Program-made: the position numbers and the translations under genes
Notes under the pieces: generated by a model
Database searches by the model: none
What the model saw: only the letters and a program-made list of their open reading frames with translations
What the model was told of the DNA's origin: nothing
Shown here: positions 9,507-17,964 of the stretch, piece after piece
How the letters are laid out: every line of letters starts with the position of its first letter
Position numbering within the stretch: position 1 is the first letter of the stretch
Assembly: GCF_001746835.1 (NCBI RefSeq)
Contig: NZ_CP016094.1
Span: forward strand, 2,294,001-2,358,000
Length of the DNA: 64,000 nt
From: Lacunisphaera limnophila
GTDB lineage: Bacteria > Verrucomicrobiota > Verrucomicrobiia > Opitutales > Opitutaceae
Direction of reading: 5' to 3'

Positions 9507-9632
9507 ATGTTCACCACCGCTGTCACCTCGGCCCTCGTCATGTTCGCCCTGGCCGGGGCCATCTCCCTGCTCGTCGCCGGGCTGATCAAACTCCTCTTCG
9601 TGCTCGTCCGCCGTTTTGGCGGCGGCCAGTGA
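9507..9632 (+). CDS. 41-residue membrane protein, OadG-related small subunit candidate
   Basis: This short gene reads MFTTAVTSALVMFALAGAIS, then LLVAGLIKLLFVLVRRFGGG, then a final Q. It is essentially one or two short hydrophobic segments with a basic C-terminal end. It lies 36 bases after the biotin carrier and 10 bases before the pump gene, inside a tight operon. Small OadG-related subunits are known in sodium-pumping decarboxylase loci, and Veillonella has an extra small epsilon subunit. This one resembles the membrane half of OadG rather than the soluble epsilon protein. Translation is inferred from its codon pattern and position. Confidence 0.6.
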   Translation: MFTTAVTSALVMFALAGAISLLVAGLIKLLFVLVRRFGGGQ

Positions 9633-9642
9633 CCTTCCGCCG

Positions 9643-10911
9643 ATGAACCTCTCCGACATCGCCAACATTTTCCAAGGCCTCACCTCGTTTGGCCACGGCC
9701 CCTGGCCGATGATCGCCGCGCGGCTCGGGCTCATCGTGCTCGGCGGCGTGCTCGTGTACTACGGGCGCAAGGGCGTGCTGGAACCGTTGCTGATGATCCC
9801 GATGGGTCTGGGCATGGCGATGGTGAACGCCGGCGTGCTGTTTCTCGATCCCACCACGGCGGCGGTCATTGCGCGCAGCACGGGACAGCCCGTCCTGGCG
9901 GATGGCACCATCCCGGGCACGTTGATGCTGGCGCCGTTTGTGGAGCGCACCGACGACCTGATGTACATGCTGCAGATCGATTTTCTGCAGCCGATCTACA
10001 CTTTCGCGTTCAGCAACGGCCTCATCGCGTGCCTGGTATTCATGGGCATCGGCGTACTGCTCGACGTGGGTTTCCTGCTGGCGCGGCCGTTCCAGAGCAT
10101 GTTTCTCGCACTCTGCGCCGAGCTCGGCACGGTGGCGACCTTTCCGATCGCCGTGGCCCTGGGCCTGAATTTCAACGAGGCCGCGTCCATCGCCATGGTG
10201 GGCGGGGCGGACGGCCCGATGGTGCTCTTTACGTCGCTGAAGCTGGCCAAGCACCTGTTCGTACCGATCACGGTGGTGGCCTACCTTTATCTCGGCCTGA
10301 CCTACGGCGGTTATCCCTACCTGATCCGTTTTCTGGTCCCGGCCAAGCTGCGGGCGATCCGCCCGGCCCCGACCAAGGCGGTCCGGATTTCCTCCGGCGA
10401 GAAGCTGGCCTTCGCCTTCGTGGCGGGCACGTTCCTCTGCCTCCTTTTCCCGTCGGCCTCGCCGCTGCTGCTGTCGCTGTTTGTCGGCGTGGCGGTCCGC
10501 GAGGCGGGGCTGCAGTATTTCACCAGCATGATCGAGAACACGCTGCTCTACGGGGCCACGTTCTTCCTCGGGCTGCTGTTGGGGGTGCTGTGCGAGGCGA
10601 GCACGATCTTCAATCCCAAGGTGCTCCTGCTGCTCGTCCTTGGCATCATCGCGTTGCTGCTCTCGGGCATCGGCGGCATCATCGGCGGCTACATCCTGTA
10701 CATCGCCACCGGGCGGAAGTTCAACCCGGTGATCGGTATCGCCGGGGTAAGTTGCGTGCCTTCCACCGCCAAGGTGGCGCAGAAAGAAGTCAGTGCCGTG
10801 GCGCCGGATGTCATCATCCTGCCGGAGGCGCTGGGGGTGAACATCAGCGGGGTGATCACGACCGCGATCCTCACCGGCATCTACGTTTCCCTCGTGCCGC
10901 TGCTCAAGTAA
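9643..10911 (+). CDS. mmdB: sodium-translocating decarboxylase beta subunit (OadB/MmdB)
   Basis: A 422-residue polytopic membrane protein of the OadB/MmdB/GcdB family, which decarboxylates carboxybiotin and exports sodium ions. The signature GGADGP, containing the essential sodium-site aspartate, lies near residue 188, and the late motif FNPVIGIAGVSCVPSTAKVA carries the conserved Asn and Ser of the second site. About ten membrane segments are visible. The ATG at 9643 is chosen because the longer frame (from 9616) would overlap the 41-residue gene and adds a non-family extension. Whether the complex works on methylmalonyl-CoA, oxaloacetate or both is open. Confidence 0.93.
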   Translation: MNLSDIANIFQGLTSFGHGPWPMIAARLGLIVLGGVLVYYGRKGVLEPLLMIPMGLGMAMVNAGVLFLDPTTAAVIARSTGQPVLADGTIPGTLMLAPFVERTDDLMYMLQIDFLQPIYTFAFSNGLIACLVFMGIGVLLDVGFLLARPFQSMFLALCAELGTVATFPIAVALGLNFNEAASIAMVGGADGPMVLFTSLKLAKHLFVPITVVAYLYLGLTYGGYPYLIRFLVPAKLRAIRPAPTKAVRISSGEKLAFAFVAGTFLCLLFPSASPLLLSLFVGVAVREAGLQYFTSMIENTLLYGATFFLGLLLGVLCEASTIFNPKVLLLLVLGIIALLLSGIGGIIGGYILYIATGRKFNPVIGIAGVSCVPSTAKVAQKEVSAVAPDVIILPEALGVNISGVITTAILTGIYVSLVPLLK

Positions 10912-10915
10912 CGCC

Positions 10916-11143
10916 ATGAACGCTCCCGCCCATCCGATCCTGCGTTGGCTGTCCGGCCCGGCGGTCGCGCTGGTGGGGGTGGTCGGCGTGCGGGTCATCG
11001 CGCCGCTGTGCGAAGGGCGGACCCAGGCGGTGGTGCTGGTGGCCGGGTACCTGCTGGTGCCGGCCGGTTTGTTCTGGTTTGCGTCGCGCCTCGGTCAGCG
11101 GGCCGCCCAACGCGCCGCGGAGGCCCCGGAGACGCGGGGCTGA
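10916..11143 (+). CDS. small hypothetical membrane protein
   Basis: A 75-residue protein starting 4 bases after the mmdB stop. It has two hydrophobic segments (about residues 13-30 and 36-57) around a short loop with CEGRTQ, then an Arg/Ala/Glu tail. I do not recognise a family. Its tight coupling to the pump and to the biotin ligase suggests a membrane accessory role in the decarboxylase complex, but nothing in the sequence proves this. Confidence 0.6.
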   Translation: MNAPAHPILRWLSGPAVALVGVVGVRVIAPLCEGRTQAVVLVAGYLLVPAGLFWFASRLGQRAAQRAAEAPETRG

Positions 11144-11156
11144 ACCCTTTTCCGCC

Positions 11157-11948
11157 ATGCCCTCTGCCCATGAAATGACCGCGGGATCCGGCCCGGCCGG
11201 CGAGCCGATGACGGCCGGCGGCTGGAAAGTGGCGCACCATGCGGTCGTGGAGTCGACACAGGCACTGGCGCGGCCGCTCCCGGCGTGGTCGGCGGTCGTG
11301 GCAGACGCGCAGAGCGCCGGACGCGGGCAGCGGGATCGCAGCTTCACGTCCGATGCCGGCGGGCTTTACGTTTCGGCGGTCGTGCCCTTTGACGGCGATG
11401 CCCTGGCCTGGCGGGGGTTCGCCCTGGCGATCGGGCGCGGGGTGCTGAACGCGCTCACGGAGCTGGGGATCGAGGACCTGCGGCTGCGCTGGCCCAACGA
11501 CCTGATGATCGGCCCGCGCAAGGTGGGCGGCATCCTGGTGGAGCAGGGCGGGCCGCGGACGCTGCTGGTCGGCCTGGGCATCAACATCACGAACCGGCCA
11601 TGGCTGACGGACCATGCGTTGCGTTACGTGGCGGGGCGGTTGCTGGATCACACGGACCGGGCGCTGACCGGTCCGGCGCAATTGCTCGAGCCGGTGCTGG
11701 CAGGGATGCGCCGGGCCCACCAGGAATTCGAGTCGAGGCGGTTGGCCGGTATGGCGGCTGTCCTGAACGAATGCTGGGGGGTGCCCCGGCATGTGTGGCT
11801 GGAGGCGGCCGGTGAGGTGGAATTGGCGGAGTCGCAGGGGGCCTTTGCCGGCATCGAGCAGGACGGCCGGGTGCGGCTGGCCCGGCCGGACGGGTCGGTC
11901 GTGAGCATCCCGGAGCACCATATCCAGCGGCTGATCGAGGTGGAGTAG
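11157..11948 (+). CDS. birA: biotin--[biotin carboxyl-carrier protein] ligase
   Basis: A 263-residue biotin protein ligase. The adenylate/biotin-binding motif appears as AGRGQRDRSF (canonical GRGRxxRxW), followed by WPNDLM and KVGGILVEQ with the catalytic lysine, and then GLGINI. A small C-terminal SH3-like domain is present. There is no N-terminal DNA-binding domain, so it is a monofunctional ligase. It closes the methylmalonyl-CoA operon, 13 bases after the small membrane protein, and presumably biotinylates Lys100 of the carrier. The 144 bases to the next gene show no clear terminator or promoter. Confidence 0.9.
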   Translation: MPSAHEMTAGSGPAGEPMTAGGWKVAHHAVVESTQALARPLPAWSAVVADAQSAGRGQRDRSFTSDAGGLYVSAVVPFDGDALAWRGFALAIGRGVLNALTELGIEDLRLRWPNDLMIGPRKVGGILVEQGGPRTLLVGLGINITNRPWLTDHALRYVAGRLLDHTDRALTGPAQLLEPVLAGMRRAHQEFESRRLAGMAAVLNECWGVPRHVWLEAAGEVELAESQGAFAGIEQDGRVRLARPDGSVVSIPEHHIQRLIEVE

Positions 11949-12092
11949 CCCCCGTTCAGTCTATTGGGAGAGCAAAGGGCGGGGAACAGGTTTGCGCCGG
12001 CCGGGTCCGGGCGTTGAAGTTGCGTTACCCCCGCGACCGCCCGCCGAGAGGGCCATCTTGGCAGGCTGCGACCAACCCCAATCCCTGTCCGT

Positions 12093-13067
12093 ATGTCCCC
12101 GTCCCCGCATGGCCTCTTGTCTGGTTTGCTCCTGCTCGCCCTGACGGTCGGTGTTTTGACGGCTGCCGACGGGACCGTCGCGACCGCGGTGTACGCGAAT
12201 GTGGGCCACGGCTACCGGCGGGAGAAGGGCAAGGACGGGGCGTTCAAGCCGGAGTATTACGCCCTGAGTAACGGCGGGCGGATTTATGGTACGACGCGGG
12301 ATCTCACGGTGGACCGGGTCACCTATCCCGAGGTGGCCGAGATCGCGGTCCGGCTGCTGGCACAGGAGAATTACCATTATGCCCAGAGCAAAGATCAGGC
12401 GACTCTGTTGTTGGTGCTGCAGTGGGGCAACACCATCGGCTTCGATCGCACGACCTACGGCCTCAGCGTCGATGCCGCGGCCTCGGCCTACGCCGAACTG
12501 GTCGCGGCCATGGGTCCGCAGGGTCCCGGTCGTGGTTTCGCTGGCTCACAAACGACGAATCCGGACGGTTCGCCCCTTAATGTTGGCGCGGGCGATCCTG
12601 GTGCTGACGACGGTTTTGAAACCGCTATGCTGCGACTGCTCATGGACAACCGGGTGCGGGATCAACTCAACGAGCGGAACGCCAAGGTGCTCGGCTACAT
12701 GGATGATCTGGCCGATGCAAACGACATCCGGCGCTGGGCCGGTGGGGGCGATCGTTACACCGACCTGATCGGCGATGTCGAGGAGTCGCGTTACTACATT
12801 GTCGTTTCGGCTTACGATTTTCCGGAACTGCTGAAGCACGACAACAAGAAGCTGCTCTGGCAGACGCGGGTGAGCGTGCGCACGCCCGGCAACCGGTTCG
12901 ACGACAGCTTCGCCGCGATGCTCAAGGGTGCGGCCAGGTATTTTGGGCAGGACAGCGGCCGGCTCATCCGGGGCGAGGAGAGCAAGGGAGTGGTCGAGCT
13001 GGGAGATTTGAAATTTCTGGGGGAGGCGAAAGAACCGGGTAAGAAACCCGCGGAGGAGAAGAAATGA
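12093..13067 (+). CDS. secreted protein of unknown function, tandem paralogue 1 of 9
   Basis: A 324-residue protein with a signal peptide (about residues 1-25) and the layout shared by all nine paralogues. The N-terminal block (about 28-115) contains GYRREKGKDGAFKPEYYALS followed by NGG, and ends in LLLVLQWG. A variable middle follows; here it is Gly/Asp-rich with a Ser/Asp insert. The C-terminal block (about 185-305) contains LGYMDDLADANDIRRWAGGG and KKLLWQTRVSVRTPGN. The tail is charged (PAEEKK). No cysteine pattern, catalytic motif or known domain is evident. It overlaps the next gene by ATGA, with GGAGGAG at 13052-13058 inside its own last codons acting as the next ribosome-binding site. 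Confidence 0.9.
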   Translation: MSPSPHGLLSGLLLLALTVGVLTAADGTVATAVYANVGHGYRREKGKDGAFKPEYYALSNGGRIYGTTRDLTVDRVTYPEVAEIAVRLLAQENYHYAQSKDQATLLLVLQWGNTIGFDRTTYGLSVDAAASAYAELVAAMGPQGPGRGFAGSQTTNPDGSPLNVGAGDPGADDGFETAMLRLLMDNRVRDQLNERNAKVLGYMDDLADANDIRRWAGGGDRYTDLIGDVEESRYYIVVSAYDFPELLKHDNKKLLWQTRVSVRTPGNRFDDSFAAMLKGAARYFGQDSGRLIRGEESKGVVELGDLKFLGEAKEPGKKPAEEKK

Positions 13068-14035
13068 ACCGGATTTCCGCCACGATCCTGACGGGTTTGG
13101 TGCTGGCTTTCGCAGGCCCCGTGACCGGCGGGGCGGCGGACGAGACCGTCGCGACCGCGGTGTACGCCAATGTGGGCCACGGCTACCAGCGGGAGAAAGG
13201 CAAGGACGGGGCGTTCAAGCCGGAGTATTACGCGCTGAGTAACGGGGGGCGCATCTATGGCACGACGAGTGACCTCACAGTGGACCGGGTGACCTATCCG
13301 CAGGTGGCGGAGATCGCGGCCCGGCTGCTGGCGCAGCAAAATTACCATTATGCGCAGAGCAAGGAACAGGCGAAGCTCCTGCTGGTGCTGCAGTGGGGTT
13401 CGACCATCGCTTTCAACCGGGTCAACAGCGACCAAGCGATTACTCTGGCTGGAACGGCTTTTGCCGATTTGCAGAATGCCCTCCGCGCCGCAGGCGTGGA
13501 GGATGCAAATGCCATCCGGGGGAGTGGCGACATTTCTCTTAATGGGCAACCCAATGTCGACCCCCAGGAGGCCATAGCCCGGTTTGAGGCTGCCATGATC
13601 CAGATCTTCGCAGACAATCGGGCGCGGGACCAATTCAACGAACACAATGCGCGGGTGCTGGGTTACATGGACGACCTCGCCGACACGAACGACATCCGCC
13701 GCTGGGCAGGCGGGGGCGACCGCTTCAACGACCTGCTGGCCGACGTGGAGGAGTCGCGCTACTACATCGTGATCTCAGCCTACGATTTCCCGGAGCTCAC
13801 GAAACACAACAAGAAGAAGCTGCTCTGGCAGACGCGGGTGAGCGTGCGCTCCCCGGGCAACGCGTTCGACGACAGCGTGGCGGCGATGCTGAAGAGCGCG
13901 TCGAAGTACTTCGGGCAGGACAGCGGCCGGCTGGTCCGGGGCGAGGAGAGCAAGGGCACGGTCGAGCTGGGGGATTTGAAATTCCTGGGTGAGGCGAAGG
14001 AAGCGATCGAGACACCAACGAAGGAGAAAAAATGA
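13064..14035 (+). CDS. secreted protein of unknown function, tandem paralogue 2 of 9
   Basis: A 323-residue paralogue with a signal peptide ending near residue 25 (GPVTGGAADE). Its N-terminal block is almost identical to that of paralogue 1 (GYQREKGKDGAFKPEYYALS), so these two are close relatives. Its middle (about 120-180) differs and includes FADLQNALRAAGVEDANAIR. The C-terminal block has RWAGGGDRFNDLLADVEESR and KYFGQDSGRLVRGEESKG. The protein ends TKEKK; the codons for this tail contain AAGGAG at 14021-14026, spaced for the next ATG at 14032. ATGA overlaps join it to both neighbours. Confidence 0.9.
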   Translation: MNRISATILTGLVLAFAGPVTGGAADETVATAVYANVGHGYQREKGKDGAFKPEYYALSNGGRIYGTTSDLTVDRVTYPQVAEIAARLLAQQNYHYAQSKEQAKLLLVLQWGSTIAFNRVNSDQAITLAGTAFADLQNALRAAGVEDANAIRGSGDISLNGQPNVDPQEAIARFEAAMIQIFADNRARDQFNEHNARVLGYMDDLADTNDIRRWAGGGDRFNDLLADVEESRYYIVISAYDFPELTKHNKKKLLWQTRVSVRSPGNAFDDSVAAMLKSASKYFGQDSGRLVRGEESKGTVELGDLKFLGEAKEAIETPTKEKK

Positions 14036-15036
14036 GAACCATGCGTTACGGCATTCTGGCGGTCACGGTCCTGACCTGGGCGGCTCCCCTCGTCAGCGAG
14101 GAAAAGGACGGGACGGTGGCCACGGCGGTCTACGCCAACATTGGCAACGGCTACCAGCGGGTGAAGGCCAAGGACGGGAGCTACAAGCCCGAGTACTACG
14201 CACTCAGCAATGGTGGCCGCATCTACGGCACGATCAGCGACATCACGGTGGACCGGGTCACCTACCCCGAGGTGACCAAGATCGCCATGGAGCTGCTGGC
14301 CCAGCAGAACTACCATTACGCCAAGTCCAAGGAGCAGGCGAAGCTTCTCCTGGTGCTGAATTGGGGCGGCACGCTCGCACCCAATGGCATGCACCAGCAG
14401 TTGAATATCGCGAGCGCCCGGATTGCGATGAGAACGCTCCAGATTCTGGAGGACGACGCCCGGACGGTCGTGGCGCCCACCTATGTCGGGGAGGATGTCG
14501 GCAAGAACACGACTGAGGGGCGCGGGCGGAGCATCCAATGGGCCACCAACGAGGAGGTGGCGGTGACCTATGGCGCCGCGACGGTGGAGAGCGGGTTCCT
14601 GCGCGGACTGGTCGACGACCGGGTCAGGGACCAATTGAATGAGCAGAATGCCCGGGTGCTGGGCTACCTCGACGATCTCGCTGACTCGAATGACATCCGG
14701 CGCTGGGCGGGCGGCGGCGACCGGTACAATGACCTGATCACTGACGTGGAGGAGTGCCGTTATTACATCGTGGTGTCGGCCTACGACTTCCCGGAACTAT
14801 TGAAGACCCAGAAAAAGAAACTGCTCTGGCAGACGCGAGTGAGCGTGCGTTCGCCCGGCAACGCCTTTGACGAAAGCGTGGCGGCGATGTTGAAAAGCGC
14901 CTCCGCGTACTTTGGCCAGAACAGTGGCAAACTGGTCCGCGGCGAGGAGACCAAGGGCACCGTCGAGCTGGGGGAATTGAAATACCTGGGTGAGGCCAAG
15001 GCACCGGAGAAAACCCCCGCCAAAGAGAAGAAATGA
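14032..15036 (+). CDS. secreted protein of unknown function, tandem paralogue 3 of 9
   Basis: A 334-residue paralogue of the long-middle type. After LVLNWGGTLAPNGMHQQ comes a helical-looking stretch and then VGEDVGKNTTEGRGRSIQWA followed by TNEEVAV, a block found also in paralogues 5, 6 and 7 and missing from 1, 2, 4 and 8. The C-terminal block reads DVEECRYYIVVSAYDF; its Cys replaces a Ser that is otherwise nearly constant. The N-terminus (MRTMRYGILAVTVLTWAAPL) is a signal peptide, less Ala-rich than its neighbours. The PAKEKK tail carries AAAGAG at 15022-15027 ahead of the next start. Confidence 0.9.
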   Translation: MRTMRYGILAVTVLTWAAPLVSEEKDGTVATAVYANIGNGYQRVKAKDGSYKPEYYALSNGGRIYGTISDITVDRVTYPEVTKIAMELLAQQNYHYAKSKEQAKLLLVLNWGGTLAPNGMHQQLNIASARIAMRTLQILEDDARTVVAPTYVGEDVGKNTTEGRGRSIQWATNEEVAVTYGAATVESGFLRGLVDDRVRDQLNEQNARVLGYLDDLADSNDIRRWAGGGDRYNDLITDVEECRYYIVVSAYDFPELLKTQKKKLLWQTRVSVRSPGNAFDESVAAMLKSASAYFGQNSGKLVRGEETKGTVELGELKYLGEAKAPEKTPAKEKK

Positions 15037-15944
15037 AACCAGCAACCGGCAAGATCCTGATCGGGGTTGTCCTCCTCTTCGCGGTCTCCGCGGATGCCGG
15101 GGCGGCCCCGGAGACCGTGGCCACCGTCGTGTATGGCAAGGTCGGCCACGGTTACCAGCGGGTCCAGGGGCCGGACGGGAGCTTTCAGCCGGAATATTAC
15201 GCGTTGAGCAATGGCGGGCTGATCGCGGGGACTACGAGTGACAATACCATTGCCCGGGTGACCTATCCCGTGGTGGCGGAGATAACGGCGCGGCTGCTGC
15301 AAACGCAAAATTACCATTACGCGCAGAGCAAGGAGCAGGCGAAGCTGCTGCTCGTGCTGAACTGGGGGGCGACGCTCAGTCACAACACCGTGAACTACGG
15401 GCAAGCGGTCAATACGCTCGCCAAGGCGGTGAATCTGCAGGCGGAAGAGAAAATGTTTGCCCCGACCGGATCGGCGGTGAATGGCGGCGTGTCGATGGAA
15501 GCCCTGTTCCAGATTCAGGAGGAAAACCGGGCGCGCGACGCCATCAACCTGCCCAACGCCAAGATCCTCGGCTACCTGGATGCGATCAACGACGCCAACG
15601 GAATCCAACGCTGGGCCGGCGGGGGAGACCGCTACACCGACCTGCTCACCGACATCGAGGAACCCCGCTATTACATCGTGATCTCGGCGTACGATTTCCC
15701 CGCTTTGGAGAAAAAGGGGGAGAGGAAGATGCTCTGGCAGACCCGGGTAAGCGTGCGCTCGGCGGGCAACAGCTTCGACCAGAGTTTCGGTTCGATGCTG
15801 AAGAGCGCCTCACTTTATTTCGGCCGGGACAGCGGCAAGCTGGTGCGCCGTGATGAGGCCTTGCCCCGGGTCGAGTTGGGGGATTTGAAATACCTGGGGG
15901 AGGCGAAGGAACCAAACCAATCACCCACCAAGGAGAAAAAATGA
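15033..15944 (+). CDS. secreted protein of unknown function, tandem paralogue 4 of 9
   Basis: The shortest member, 303 residues, with a signal peptide and a compact middle (QAVNTLAKAVNLQAEEKM). Its C-terminal block is divergent: INLPNAKILGYLDAINDANG instead of the usual LGYMDDLADSND. The INLPNA stretch is shared with paralogue 8, which links these two. The end of the block is also altered (LVRRDEALPRVELGDLKYLG rather than LVRGEESKGTVELG). AAGGAG at 15930-15935 lies within the TKEKK tail and precedes the next ATG by 5 bases. Confidence 0.9.
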   Translation: MKPATGKILIGVVLLFAVSADAGAAPETVATVVYGKVGHGYQRVQGPDGSFQPEYYALSNGGLIAGTTSDNTIARVTYPVVAEITARLLQTQNYHYAQSKEQAKLLLVLNWGATLSHNTVNYGQAVNTLAKAVNLQAEEKMFAPTGSAVNGGVSMEALFQIQEENRARDAINLPNAKILGYLDAINDANGIQRWAGGGDRYTDLLTDIEEPRYYIVISAYDFPALEKKGERKMLWQTRVSVRSAGNSFDQSFGSMLKSASLYFGRDSGKLVRRDEALPRVELGDLKYLGEAKEPNQSPTKEKK

Positions 15945-16942
15945 AATCCACGAGATACGGAATGCTGGCGGTCATAATCCTCGCCCTGGCGGCGGCGGCC
16001 TCTGGCGGGGCGGCGGATACCGTCGCGACGGCGGTTTATGCGAAAATCGGCAACGGCTACAAGCGGGCGATGGCCAAGGACGGGAGCTTCAAGCCCGAGT
16101 ACTATGCGCTGAGCAACGGCGGGCTGATCCGCGGGACGATGAACGATATCACGGTGGACCGGGTCAGCTATCGCGACGTGGCGATGCTCGTGATTCCGTT
16201 GCTGGACCAGCAGAGCTACTATTACGCCAAGACGAAGGAGCAGGCGACCCTCCTGCTGGTCCTGAACTGGGGCACCACGCTCGCGCCCAACGGCGTCCAC
16301 AAGGAGATGAATGTCGCGGCCGCCCGGGCCATCATGGACACGCTCACGGTGGCGGAAGGGGATGCCAACGCGGCCCGGGTGGCCACCTACGAGAGCGAGG
16401 ATATCGGCAAGAACTCGGCCGCCGGGCTCGGCCGGAGCCCGCAATGGGCCAACAATGAGGAGATGGCGGCCCACCACACCGCGGTGGCGGTCGAGAGCCA
16501 GTTCCTGCAGCTGTTCAACGACGACCGGGTCCGGGACGAGCTGAACCAGCACAACGCCCGGGTGCTCGGTTACCTGGATGAACTGGCCGACTCGAACGAT
16601 ATCCGGCGCTGGGCGGGCGGGGGCGACCGGTACAACGACCTGCTGGCCGATGTGGAAGAGTCGCGGTACTACATCGTGATCTCGGCCTACGATTTCAAGG
16701 AGCTGGCGAAGACCAACAAGAAGAAACTGCTCTGGCAGACCCGGGTGAGTGTGCGTTCACCGGGCAACACCTTCGACGACAGCGTGGCGGCGATGATGCG
16801 GAGCGCCGCCAAGTACTTCGGGCAGAACAGCGGCAAGCTGGTCCGGGGCGAGGAGACCAAGGGCACGGTCGAGCTGGGCGAGCTGAAGTATCTGGGTGAA
16901 GCCAAGGAAGTGAATACACCGGCCCCCAAGGAGGAAAAATGA
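15941..16942 (+). CDS. secreted protein of unknown function, tandem paralogue 5 of 9
   Basis: A 333-residue long-middle member. The middle (VATYESEDIGKNSAAGLGRS) is closest to paralogue 3, whereas the C-terminal third (RSPGNTFDDSVAAMMRSAAK) is closest to paralogue 6, including long shared DNA stretches. The gene therefore looks mosaic. It has a signal peptide (MKSTRYGMLAVIILALAAAA) and the SYRDVA variant of the N-terminal block also seen in 6 and 7. AAGGAGG at 16928-16934 in the PKEEK tail serves the next gene. Confidence 0.9.
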   Translation: MKSTRYGMLAVIILALAAAASGGAADTVATAVYAKIGNGYKRAMAKDGSFKPEYYALSNGGLIRGTMNDITVDRVSYRDVAMLVIPLLDQQSYYYAKTKEQATLLLVLNWGTTLAPNGVHKEMNVAAARAIMDTLTVAEGDANAARVATYESEDIGKNSAAGLGRSPQWANNEEMAAHHTAVAVESQFLQLFNDDRVRDELNQHNARVLGYLDELADSNDIRRWAGGGDRYNDLLADVEESRYYIVISAYDFKELAKTNKKKLLWQTRVSVRSPGNTFDDSVAAMMRSAAKYFGQNSGKLVRGEETKGTVELGELKYLGEAKEVNTPAPKEEK

Positions 16943-17964
16943 AAGCCCGCCGGTACGCCGTGCTGACGGCGACGATCCTGGTCCTGGCAGCGGCCGAGGT
17001 GGCGGCGGCCGCGGAAACGGTCGCAACCGCCGTGTATGCCAAGGTCGACCCCGGCTACAAGCGCGTGAAGGCCAAGGACGGAAGCTACAAGCCCGAGTAT
17101 TATGCGCTGAGCAACGGCGGGCTCATCGAAGGCACAACGAGCGACGCCACGGTGGACCGGGTCAGCTATCGCGACGTGGCCAAGATCGTGATCCCGTTGC
17201 TGGACCAGCAGAATTATTATTACGCCAAGACGAAGGAGCAGGCGAAGCTCCTCTTGGTGTTGAACTGGGGCAGCACGCTCGCGATCAACGGGGCGCACCG
17301 GGATGCCGCGCTTGCGTCGGCCCAGGAGGCGGCGCAGGACTTTCAAAGGACCCAGCGAGACCTGGCGGAGGCGATGGCAACGAGGCAAAAGGCGGGGGAA
17401 CCCCCCTCGTACCCGGGTGAGGATCGGGTTGCCACCACCTCGACCGGCATGGGACGGAGCATCCAGTTCGGGTCGAATGAAGAGGTGGCGGTGACCCAGG
17501 CCGCGGTGTCGGTGGAGAACAGCTTCCTGAATTCGCAGGTCAACGACCGGGTCCGGGACGAGCTCAACACCAAGAACGCGCAGGTCCTAGGTTATATGGA
17601 CGAACTGGCCGACTCGAATGACATTCGCCGATTTGCCGGCGGCGGCGATCGTTACAACGACCTGATCACCGAGGTGGAGGAGTCGCGGTATTACATTGTG
17701 ATCTCGGCCTATGATTTCCCGGAACTGGTGAAGACCCAGAAAAAGAAACTGCTCTGGCAGACCCGGGTGAGCGTGCGTTCACCGGGCAATACCTTCGACG
17801 ACAGCGTGGCGGCGATGATGCGGAGCGCCGCGAAATACTTCGGCCGGGACAGCGGCAAGCTGGTTCGCGGTGAGGAGACCAAGGGCACGGTCGAGCTGGG
17901 GGAATTGAAATACCTGGGCGAGGCCAAGGAAGTGAACCAACCTCCTGCCAAGGAGGAAAAATGA
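16939..17964 (+). CDS. secreted protein of unknown function, tandem paralogue 6 of 9
   Basis: The longest member at 341 residues. The middle has an extra charged, helical-looking insert (AAQDFQRTQRDLAEAMATRQ) before PPSYPGEDRVATTSTGMGRS and the IQFGSNEEVAV block. Paralogue 7 carries the same insert, and the two genes are very similar over nearly their whole length, so they look like the most recent duplication in the array. The signal peptide is MKARRYAVLTATILVLAAAE. AAGGAGG at 17950-17956 in the AKEEK tail precedes the next start. Confidence 0.9.
   Translation: MKARRYAVLTATILVLAAAEVAAAAETVATAVYAKVDPGYKRVKAKDGSYKPEYYALSNGGLIEGTTSDATVDRVSYRDVAKIVIPLLDQQNYYYAKTKEQAKLLLVLNWGSTLAINGAHRDAALASAQEAAQDFQRTQRDLAEAMATRQKAGEPPSYPGEDRVATTSTGMGRSIQFGSNEEVAVTQAAVSVENSFLNSQVNDRVRDELNTKNAQVLGYMDELADSNDIRRFAGGGDRYNDLITEVEESRYYIVISAYDFPELVKTQKKKLLWQTRVSVRSPGNTFDDSVAAMMRSAAKYFGRDSGKLVRGEETKGTVELGELKYLGEAKEVNQPPAKEEK

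Larger units (their letters stand above)
13052..17963 (+). promoter_or_regulatory. ribosome-binding sites embedded in the KEKK/KEEK tail codons of the array genes
   Basis: At six junctions a purine-rich Shine-Dalgarno sequence lies inside the last codons of the upstream gene, 4 to 6 bases before the ATG that overlaps its TGA stop. They are GGAGGAG at 13052-13058, AAGGAG at 14021-14026, AAAGAG at 15022-15027, AAGGAG at 15930-15935, AAGGAGG at 16928-16934 and AAGGAGG at 17950-17956. The same bases encode the Lys/Glu tail. The seventh junction (near 18966) has only AAACAG. Many other genes in the window lack an obvious Shine-Dalgarno sequence, so these sites stand out. Confidence 0.75.

Noticed and set aside
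9616-9642. Upstream start for the OadB/MmdB-like gene
   Set aside because: It overlaps the 41-residue gene and adds residues outside the family; the ATG at 9643 fits better.
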